64,000 bases of DNA, taken from Acheta domesticus. Taxonomy: Eukaryota > Arthropoda > Insecta > Orthoptera > Gryllidae. Numbering within the stretch: position 1 is the stretch's first letter; every line of letters begins with the position of its first letter. The stretch covers positions 137,096,991-137,160,990 of the forward strand of contig JAHLJT010004567.1 of assembly GCA_031308135.1 (NCBI GenBank), in the 5' to 3' direction. Below are positions 56,401 through 64,000 of this stretch, one piece after another. The position numbers and the translations under genes are program-made. The notes beneath the pieces are model-generated. The model saw only the letters and a program-made list of their open reading frames with translations. It was not told the origin of the DNA and did no database searches.

Positions 56401-58397
56401 ATGCCAAAATAATACTACACAAGAGCTTTTTTTACACAGGAGCTACACATTAGCTTTTCTTTCTTGGAACAATCTTTTCGCAGTCGTTCTTTAACTTCAA
56501 AGAAACGTAGGGTTCTGTGGTGTTACGCTTATCTGAAACCAATTAGCAACTCCCTTCCTTGGGCGGTTTTGGGAAACTACCTGCCGGTCTCTTTGACCCT
56601 CAGGGAGTCGCCACACTATTAGGTTTTTCCTCGAAAGAAGGTATATTAGTCTAATTTTCCCTCAAGTAAGTTCCTTCGAGTGTAATGCTGTGGTTTCCTT
56701 TCTTTTTGTTCTTTTCCACTATCTCTTTCAAACAGATTGTCTAAGACGGCCCTCATTCATATTGACTGGAGAAACTCCTTTTACGGAACCTCGGCTTGGT
56801 CGGTGATTTCTTTGATCTTAGCTCACAAATGTGAAGCGTTAACAACAGACTTCTCACTTTCTCCTCCTAAGTCTTTCTCCTTAGATCGTTTCATGAGGTA
56901 GGTCATGCCGTGGGGAACACATTCATGCTGTGTGGATGTATATGACTGACAAAGATTCGATCTTCTTTCGTTAGTCGAACAGTGAAGCAAGACGTGAGCA
57001 TTTGTGACAGTGATTTCATGAAATTGTCGTTTTCCAGAATTGTTTTGTTTTTGAAAATAATAGGGAAAATTATCATTAATCTCAAGTCACATAAAAATTA
57101 TAAACTTGAATGGAATACTTAGCTATTTCATGAACATCTTAAAGACACCTTTCCTATATTTTAAGTTTATGTTAATCGTAGCAAATTCTAAATAAAATAA
57201 AAGTGGTGAGAAATACGGTTGAAACGAGATGTATACAGAAAGTACACAGTGCATTGTATACATTACAAAGTAGAACGAGAAGAATATGTGTATATGTGAG
57301 GGAAAAGTGTGTCAATTAATGATTAAATTTCGAATCTATTCTTATTACTAGATCGCAACGTTGACTAATGATCAAGAAAATGAGTTAGAGGGGAAAGTGT
57401 GTTCCATAAATAAATTTGTTCCACCCTAGTCTTTTGTCAGTATGCTTGCCGTCTGTTATTATTCATTCGTTGCGGGTCCCGCCCCAGGAGAGCAGCTGGG
57501 GCCCGTGACACTTCCAACTTGCTCTGGGATAAAGAATCTAAAAGACATATATTGACCAGTAACCCCTTTCAACCAAGTTGTACCTTTTCTGGTACGCATT
57601 TATTTTCAAGGAGGTTCTAAAATTGGGCAAATGCCACATCCGAAAATGACACATCACTTTCGCCAACCTTACGTCCTTATCTTTCTCATTTGAGTGTCTT
57701 CACAGTCTACATCAAAAAACGTGATATTAGTGCCTTTGCTAGATACATCACAGTCATCCTCACTTTCTTCAACTTTTCAATTAATTTTCTATTCTTTTCT
57801 ATTTTTAATTTTATCTTCTATATTATTTTATGTGTGTATAGGTTTTCAAACTAATTATCAATTGACCCTAGGAAAGTGTTTTTAATCTTGTTCTCAAACT
57901 GCTGAACGTCTATTTCATCACACTTGCTGAACGTGCTGAACTTGTATTTTAACACAACTGTGTTGAAATAGACCTGGTCTCCAGAAGTTTTACTATTATA
58001 AACACACTTATTCTTTTATTAGAACTGCGATTTTGTTTTAAGGGAACCATGCTGTTTAGAAATTACAAACGTGTGTGAAAATCAATTCATTAAATAAGAT
58101 TTCTTAAACATATCTTGCCTTCCGCAAATGGTTGGCAGAAATGCGCTAACTCAGAAAAAAAAGAACGTTTCTTGTAACTGTGTAAGCGATTGCAATTCCA
58201 CGATAGTTGGTAAACATTACCGCAGTCCAAAATAGATCTTTTACAACAACTGCGACGTCGTTCCTCATTCAACACGTGTACCTTCAACCACAAAAAGCAC
58301 TTCGAGCAACCAAAAGCCTCCACGGACGAGATGGAATCGAAACTCTCCCTATTCGTGTCTCGTGCCTGGCTCATCTCTCCCACCTTTCTTGGCATCC
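53401..58397. other. 5-kb AT-rich stretch with no gene or repeat recognised
   Basis: Only short frames (under about 110 residues), none with a recognisable domain. No transposon termini, microsatellites or GC island were seen by eye. This is the longest featureless part of the window. Confidence 0.5.
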
Positions 58398-58485
58398 CAC
58401 GTCGCTCGCACTTGTCCTTCGATCACCAACGGTGCCAGCGACGTGAAGTCCACGACGCTCCAGGAATCGTTACATGCCACAGTCG
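58398..58485 (+). repeat. Direct repeat, copy 1
   Basis: CGCACTTGTCCTTCGATCAC, CCAGCGACGTGAAG and GGAATCGTTACATGC recur in order at 59522-59605 with about 85% identity by eye. Confidence 0.8.
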
Positions 58486-58689
58486 GAGAACGCTGTGAGT
58501 CGTATGTAGTCGCACGGCCTCAAATACAACTTCGAAAATCGGGACGCTCAATTTCAAGACACGATGGCATCGGTTTTGCCAGCAATTTTGCTGGATCAGA
58601 TATGATAATTTGGATGAGAGAGAGGAGAACTCAATTTCAAGTCACGATGCGGTCGAATTTTCAGTATTTTTGCTACATCAGGTGATATG

Positions 58690-58840
58690 ACTGGATGAGA
58701 CAGAGATCTGTTCTGTGTACGTAGCTGGTGTTATCCACGTTTCCGTGGTTTTCTTAAACCAATTCTGCTCGGATGCCAGTGTAGTACCTTAAACAACGGG
58801 TCTCGAAGCGTATGCGGTTCTTCGTCCTCAATTCCGTTCC
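58690..58840 (+). repeat. Diverged SINE central domain
   Basis: CGTTTCCGTGGTTTTCTTAA, GCTCGGATGCCAGTGTAGTA and CCTTAAACAACGGG follow the order of the SINE central block (CCGTGGTTTCTCCGATC...AATGCCGGAGCAGTACCCTAA). It is either an old copy or a related family. Confidence 0.55.
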
Positions 58841-59521
58841 TTTTGCATCCTTAGGGCCAGGCGATTACACACCCCACACGTTCTTGAAAGGTTTCGCGTA
58901 TTGTAAAGTATTGCAAGCACGCAGAGGCTAGACCAGCATCCGAGCTAGCCTAAAGGAATGAGGGGGAGTGTGTCTGTGTCTGATAGTGGAGAGATTGAGT
59001 TAGCGAGTGCCTTCTAGGTATGCGTGATCGCCAACAAAACATCCATGTTTCCAAATATCGATGCTCGAAATTGAATCATCAATGTTAATATAACACCGTC
59101 CCCAAACAAAATGTTTTTAAACATCCATGTTTTTAAAACTGGATAAGTAACCATTGAAGTTCACGCAGAAGGAGGGGATTTAATTTGATACTGTTTATTA
59201 CTTTTAATTGAGCTTTAACTGACGAAGGAGAGTAAAATATCTTCAGAACAATTAACTAAAGTTGGATTATCTGATTCGATGATTCAGAAATAATATAGGC
59301 TTCTTTATTAGTGAAAACTCGATATTATTTATTTTTCACCCTTCATCACATTAGTCTGAAGATTGTTCAGTATTGGGATATCTAAAAATTACAATGCCAT
59401 CAAGTTATGATATTCAATTGCATAATTAATAATAAATCTAATCTAATCTAAAACATTGAAATCGCATCCTTAGAGCCTTCTGGCCGAGGGGAGATTGAAG
59501 TCGTGTGAGAGAGAGGGATTA
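58841..59521. other. No gene recognised; possible ATCGAT-element debris
   Basis: Near 59038-59130 fragments such as ACATCCATGTTTCC, ATATCGATGC and AAACATCCATGTTTTT resemble a heavily mutated copy of the element at 1329-1808. Confidence 0.35.
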
Positions 59522-59605
59522 CGTTCGCACTTGTCCTTCAATCACCAACTGCGCCAGCGACGTGAAAGACGACGGGGCTCCAAGAATCATTACATGCGTG
59601 AGTCA
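59522..59605 (+). repeat. Direct repeat, copy 2
   Basis: Partner of 58398-58485. Shares GCACTTGTCCTTC, ATCACCAAC, GCGCCAGCGACGTGAA and CATTACATGCG. Confidence 0.8.
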
Positions 59606-59880
59606 GGGCCTCCACCCCGGGCGGCGGCGGCGGTGGCGGCAGTCGCGTTCGTTATTTAGGAGCTGCCACTTAATTAATAGACGGACGCGCGCGCGTCGCG
59701 ACGCGGCCGACGTTAACGAGGTCTGTCTCCTGCGCGAGCAATAATAGGCGTAATAACAGGGACGAACCTGCTGGTCGAGAACAAGAGCCCGGCTTGCGGC
59801 GCGGCGCGGCGCGGCGCGGCGCGGGGTTCGCCGGACTGGTTCACCGACACCGCCTAGCCGCCTTGCGTGTCCCACGAGAC
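59606..59880. other. GC-rich, CpG-rich island with (GGCGC)n
   Basis: GGCGGCGGCGGCGGTGGCGG at the left and (GGCGC)n at 59795-59825. Between them is GTTATTTAGGAGCTGCCACT and TTAATTAAT, less GC-rich and not simple, the type of core seen in conserved non-coding DNA. Confidence 0.45.
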
Positions 59881-59958
59881 GAGCGCGGAATCAGAGATGT
59901 GACGCGCGATAGTAGGCAAAACACACCATGCTTCTAGGCGCGCTCTGACATGACAGTG

Positions 59959-59967
59959 TATAAAAGG
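59959..59967 (+). promoter_or_regulatory. TATA-box-like TATAAAAGG
   Basis: A canonical TATAAAAGG lies about 80 bases downstream of a CpG-rich island and 75 bases before a pogo-type element. No downstream gene is visible within the window, so it may be chance. Confidence 0.25.
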
Positions 59968-60033
59968 GGTAAGATTTCGTGTGTATAGGAAATGAGTTTC
60001 ATATTGAAAATAATAAAATTCTTTATGAAAAAA

Positions 60034-60477
60034 CAGTCGACTCCGGTTATGGTGAACTTCTGGGGACTAACAGGTTTGGTTCACTGTATCAGAAGTTCAC
60101 TATATCCGATGATGTCAAAATTATATGGAATTTCCCCACGATTATTGATTTTGACAATACAGATATCCAGCAAATTTCATTAACAGCGGGAACTGATAAA
60201 ATTCAATAACTGTATTTGTACGTAAAAAATCAATTATTTTTAATTGTTTGCTTCGTACATTTTTCATTAGTAATTTCTCTAGATCCTTCTCCAGAGTTCG
60301 TGCTCTCTCCACACTTGATTCAAGATTGTCCTCTGTCTCCATCGTCTTGATACTTTTCAATGCCTCTTGCACTGTTGGAACACCATCCACTCTCCAAAGG
60401 CCCTTCTTCTTTTGCTTATTTGTAATGTAAGTGAAACGGGAACAGTGACTTGAGTTCACTTTAACCGGAGTCGACTG
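60034..60477 (-). mobile_element. pogo/Tigger-type element with transposase remnant
   Basis: 444 bp between CAGTCGACTCCGGTTATGG and its complement, with TA on the right flank (60478-60479). On the minus strand the interior is open for about 100 residues (60459-60142) and includes VDGVPTVQEALKSIKTMET and an acidic Leu-rich stretch. This resembles the C-terminal end of pogo/Tigger-family transposases, in which a short ALxxLxxL helix pair follows the DDE domain. It is therefore an internal-deletion derivative of an autonomous element. It is homologous to 2997-3571 and 7461-8021. Confidence 0.8.
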
Positions 60478-60509
60478 TACGTAATATTTTAGATGTTACT
60501 GTAGTGTCC

Positions 60510-61232
60510 GGGAGGTCCTAGGATTCAAGTCCCCAGGGTGGTGGGATTTTCGACTTCAGCCAGAGAGCTAGGTCGAGTTCTGTCGCTGTCTGGAGGAGAA
60601 TTCTAGCGATAGGCTGCTCTGATCGATAGTTTCCCGTGGTTTCTCCTCTTAACATTAGGCGAATGCCGGAGCAGTACCCTATACTTTGGTTTTTCTTTCT
60701 TGGTGCACGGGGGAGTGTCAATAAAATGGAATATATCACGGTATTTCGCGTCGTTCTCCGTTGCGCCGCTAGGAGCCGCATGATGGCGACTGTATCGAGC
60801 AGTGCTGGCGATCATGCGACCCCTGACGGCACAACAGAGAACGACGCAAAATATCGTGAGATATTCCATTTTATTGACACATCTCCCGTGCGCCAAGAAA
60901 GAAAAAACGAAGTATACCAAACATGCCATGGACCGTGCGCCTTCTTTCCTTCCTCTTGTCCTATGCTCTTCGCTTCCTTACACAAATACACTAAATGTAC
61001 TTCACTACCACACATGTTGGGAGACCAGTCGGGAGTTTTGAGCTCGGAGCGCTGGTGGGAGACAAATGGTTGGGGGAAACCCCCGCAAACCAACGAATAG
61101 GTCGGCGCAGGATCTTGCCATCCAGCTGGAGATCATCGCCACTTCCACGCGATGAAACACGCACTACAGCAACAGGTCTAAAGACCTTAGCAATTACCGC
61201 GCCCTGAATCATTCACCAATCAGCGTGATTCT
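60510..61232 (+). repeat. SINE copy interrupted by a miniature transposon
   Basis: Head with GGTCCTAGGATTCAAGTCC (B-box-like GGATTCAAGTCC), GGTGGGATTTTCGACTTC, GATAGTTTCCCGTGG, AATGCCGGAGCAGTACCC, then the insert at 60680-60916, then CCATGGACCGTGCG, CACACATGTTGGGAGACC, GGTGGGAGACAAATGG, AGGATCTTGCCATCCAGC and CGCGCCCTGAATCATTCACC. The tail is short (CCAATCAGC). Confidence 0.9.
60680..60916. mobile_element. Miniature inverted-repeat transposon inside the SINE
   Basis: Arms of about 80 bp: TATACTTTGGTTTTTCTTTC, then TTGGTGCACGGGGGAGTGTC and AATAAAATGGAATATATCAC on the left, with the complement on the right (GATATTCCATTTTATTGACA, GAAAGAAAAAACGAAGTATA). The core between the arms is about 85 bp. 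The exact target duplication (TA or a few bases) is ambiguous. Confidence 0.88.
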
Positions 61233-61840
61233 TTAACAATGATTTACGACAGAAAAGAAAAAAAGAACTTATTCACAAATGTAGAAGTTTAAGATCTGAA
61301 GTTACAATAGAAGCTATCATATGTATTTAACAAAATAAATAATGACAACATGAATAGTGTTCCTCATTGTTGAAACGGAACACATTCTTCTGTGATATTT
61401 AATTTTCTTTTCATGTGTCTGTGCATATATATATAATATAATATATATATAATATAATATATAATATATAATATATATATATATTAATCCTTGTTCGCCC
61501 TGTTAGCTTTCGCAAGGTTTTGAATCATATATAATAATAAAAACATAGTAAAATATTCTTCTGTAATGGAATTTAGTTTATTGCCAAAGAGAGTAAACAA
61601 ATTAGAACATTTGGAACCAGGCAAATTGCTTTAGAAATTAAATAAAATGCACTCCACTGAAATAAAGAATTTAATTTAACAGTGAATCCTCACTTTACGT
61701 TTTTAATGACAGAGGTGATCTTAATTATGAAACCATTACCTAAACCTGTGACCATATCTGGAATAGGCCAGTGATTTCACGCATAGTTGATTTTATGACC
61801 ATGTGAGTTTTGATGGAACAATGGTGGAATGAGAACCGGG
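61233..61840. other. No gene recognised; (AT)n at 61425-61486
   Basis: AT-rich. A TATA/TAATA-type dinucleotide tract of about 60 bases is the only structure seen. Confidence 0.6.
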
Positions 61841-61990
61841 CGAAATGGGACTCCGCCAAGGAAACCTGCTGCAGACTGTCATTGTTCGTCTCAATTTTCA
61901 CGTGCAGGGGCCGGGACTCGAATCCCCGTACTCGGAGGCGGAAATTGAACGAGCTGGCCGCTGCTACGTGACTCCCGATTGCGAGTAAAT
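61841..61990 (-). repeat. Possible tRNA-related SINE head
   Basis: On the minus strand, GAGTACGGGGATTCGAGTCC followed by CGGCCCC contains a B box (GGATTCGAGTCC) preceded by GTAGCAGCGGCCAGCTCG, an A-box-like segment at about the right distance. It differs from the main SINE family in this window. The acceptor stem and anticodon arm of a real tRNA cannot be formed by eye. Confidence 0.35.
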
Positions 61991-62539
61991 AATAGAATAC
62001 CGGTACTCACTGGAAATGGCTATAACTTGTATGTGATGAAAGTTTAATTGAACATCATAACGAAGAAAGTGCATTTTCATTGCTCAACAGGCAACTCGCG
62101 ATAAAATCTAATCTTAATTTCATTGTAATGTTTTGTCGAACGTGAATCATTCACATTTTGATGTACTATGACTGACGGATCACTTGCTATTTTATGTTCA
62201 CTCACGGTAATTAGAGCTGAAATATACACTCACTTTTATTAATTTCGCTTTATTTTTGAGCATTTTTTATTAATCATGAGAAAATTCCTCACAATACATC
62301 ATAGCGCGTGTGATCTTATGAATTCATTAAATCATTATGTAAAATTGAACTTCAAAGCATTTGCATCACCGCATTAATCAAACAGCATCTAATGTATTCT
62401 TACACACGAGTGAACACATATTTATAAAGTGATCATTAGTAGTGAATGTAATCTGTACGTATCATAAGTTTAACGTTCATTCAGGAGTTGCTGAGACGGT
62501 TGCAAGAAACATCGATTCATTGAAACTTATACCCAAACA
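61991..62539. other. No gene recognised
   Basis: AT-rich, without repeats or long frames. Confidence 0.5.
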
Positions 62540-62835
62540 AGTAAGGATTCATGTAAATGATCTTGGCTGTCCGGGTGACGCCGCGTTGTCGACAGTCGAC
62601 GTATCGACCATCTTGCCGTGGCCTTCCTCAGGGCTGGTCTGCGCCGGAGTGGTCAGCGCTCGGGCATATATACGAGTGGGATCGAGTACTATTGGCCGAT
62701 ACCGGCCGTGGGGGCCGATGTCACGACAAGATGATCGAAACGTCGTCAAAACAGCCTTCGACGCGGCGTCACCCGGAAGCCAAGATCATTCACATGACTC
62801 TGGCCGCGGAAGCCTACGACTCCAGTAAGGATTCA
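62540..62835. mobile_element. Inverted-duplicate element with hammerhead-like motif
   Basis: AGTAAGGATTCA lies at both ends (62540-62551 and 62824-62835), a 12-bp direct repeat consistent with target-primed insertion. Inside are two inverted copies of a roughly 95-bp unit ending in GACGCGGCGTCACCCGG and AGCCAAGATCATT. The left arm, on the minus strand at 62631-62597, carries CTGAGGA, stem GGCC/GGTC and CGATACGTCGAC. The right arm carries GATGATCGAAACGTCGTC. Penelope-like elements often leave such inverted partial copies. No coding remnant is seen. Confidence 0.5.
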
Positions 62836-63639
62836 GTTATATTCCTGTGAATGTGTGGTATAACTTCAAATATCCACGAAAATGATGGAAGCTATCCACT
62901 TCAAATTACAGCTGTCTTTTCGACCTTCAAGGAACAAGATATCGCACGTGAATGAGGATCTGAATCACGTTCGAAATCGGATCAAATATCACTTTTTAGT
63001 AACAGACAACGCCCCAAGACCACGTGTGCCGCGAGTAAGTGATGAGAAACTAGATATACCGCTGATATAGTGATGACAGTAAACCGGTGGGAAATTGCTC
63101 CCCGTTGCAGTGAATCACGTCGGCTGTAACAGGCTTTTCAAGAAATGAGTAAATATGACCTTGATGAAATCCTTTGTGAGAACCAGTAAGTATATCGTTC
63201 AAGTTTATTGCATTATACATACAAAGGAAGGTCTGCTGTGATAATGCATGTAGTTTTTATGAACTCAATGTAATACACTTATTACTCGGTTAGGTACAAT
63301 GCTTTCTGTTTGTCGTAGTTTACTGCGAATTTCTGAAGAGCTGAACTGACGTTCTGCACGCACGTTTCGCAGGTATTTCATAGTAGTTTGGTTTGCGTGA
63401 AGAAAACGAGAGCGGAACTAATTTACCGAGCGTCCTTTCGTGATGACAAGGGATTGATGATGGCTTCCTTATCATCCTAGACTACTCAAATGTAAAGTTA
63501 CTCTCCTGTAACCAACATATTTGCTACAGAGAAAAAAGATAATGATCTTTGTAACAATTTTGTGAGAGATTCCTTCGGAATTGTAAATGAAATTATCATA
63601 TAATATTAATTGTCCATGGGCCTTTTAAAATATTATAAT
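62836..63639. other. No gene recognised
   Basis: A 62-residue plus frame at 62882-63070 is the longest and is unrecognised. No repeats seen. Confidence 0.5.
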
Positions 63640-63679
63640 AGTAATAATAATAATATTATTAATAATAATAATAATAATA

Positions 63680-63714
<35 letters not shown>
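63640..63714. repeat. (AAT)n/(ATT)n palindromic microsatellite
   Basis: AAT repeats pass directly into ATT repeats over about 75 bases, the same self-complementary design as at 38016-38062. Confidence 0.95.
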
Positions 63715-64000
63715 GTTATTCCTGCAAATGAGCGTACGCTCAGTGACAGTTAAGCAAAAAAATATAAAAATTAAAATTAAAATATATAGTACAAAAACAT
63801 TTAAAAATAACAATATACAATTCAAATATACATAAAAACAAATAAAAACCCGAATAGACAATTTAATTTTGCATCACTCAGGAACAATGACATGGACGTA
63901 GTAGTTTTCTGTTCTCTTTGGGATACTTCTCTTAGGTGAGTACCCTCGCCTCTCAATTAAGAGGTTCTTGTTTAGGTGAGCCACTCGCCTCTCACTACAG
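63715..64000. other. No gene recognised
   Basis: A short direct repeat, TTAGGTGAGTACCCTCGCCT and TTAGGTGAGCCACTCGCCT, occurs at about 63934 and 63974, cut by the window end. It may be the start of a tandem array. Confidence 0.5.

Overview
This window looks like intergenic DNA from a large, repeat-rich arthropod genome. It is most likely an insect: the recognisable elements are a Jockey-type LINE, pogo/Tigger, hAT, Tc1 and foldback DNA transposons, and a tRNA-headed SINE with a (CAAT)n tail. A polyneopteran (cricket, cockroach or stick-insect like) would fit, but the sequence alone does not prove it. I see no host gene that I can name. Most long open frames are artefacts of GC-rich simple repeats. 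There is one weak candidate for a small secreted host protein, at 2587-2934 on the minus strand.

Layout. 1-12 kb: miniature DNA transposons (an ATCGAT-rich hAT-like element at 1329-1808, pogo-type elements at 2997-3571 and 7461-8021, and a hAT element at 8040-8293 with a perfect 8-bp target duplication), microsatellites and GC-rich islands. 12-20 kb: a nested pair. A 6.6-kb hAT-type element (12995-19640) was invaded by a 4.1-kb foldback element (15147-19263) whose long inverted arms are built from about 176-bp tandem units. Each has its own target duplication, 8 bp for the hAT and 9 bp for the foldback. 20-34 kb: several SINE copies, a dead Tc1 transposase, a LINE fragment, a near-perfect 130-bp hairpin, and a small Mutator/foldback-like element (28495-29107) with 153-bp internal repeats and an exact 9-bp duplication. 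35.3-37.4 kb: a 2-kb GC-rich minisatellite with a 9-bp unit. 38-42 kb: GC islands, microsatellites, a LINE tail remnant and a tail-to-tail SINE pair.

42.45-47.30 kb holds the best-preserved element, a full-length Jockey-type LINE on the minus strand. It has a 12-bp target duplication, a poly(A) tail, a gag-like ORF1 and an endonuclease/reverse transcriptase ORF2. Its 5' end fits the Inr plus DPE promoter arrangement. Both reading frames are broken only by single-base shifts that I place in A-runs. 47-64 kb: more SINEs, a possible LTR fragment, GC islands, a third pogo-type element that still encodes a piece of transposase, and an inverted-duplicate element.

The most interesting unexplained signals are: (1) a hammerhead-ribozyme-like motif (CTGARGA, hairpin, CGAAACG) in four separate repeats, three of them flanked by inverted arms; (2) two foldback/Mutator-like families with 9-bp duplications and internal tandem arrays; (3) the foldback insertion into the loop of a small palindrome; (4) SINE copies in which microsatellites have grown at fixed internal positions.
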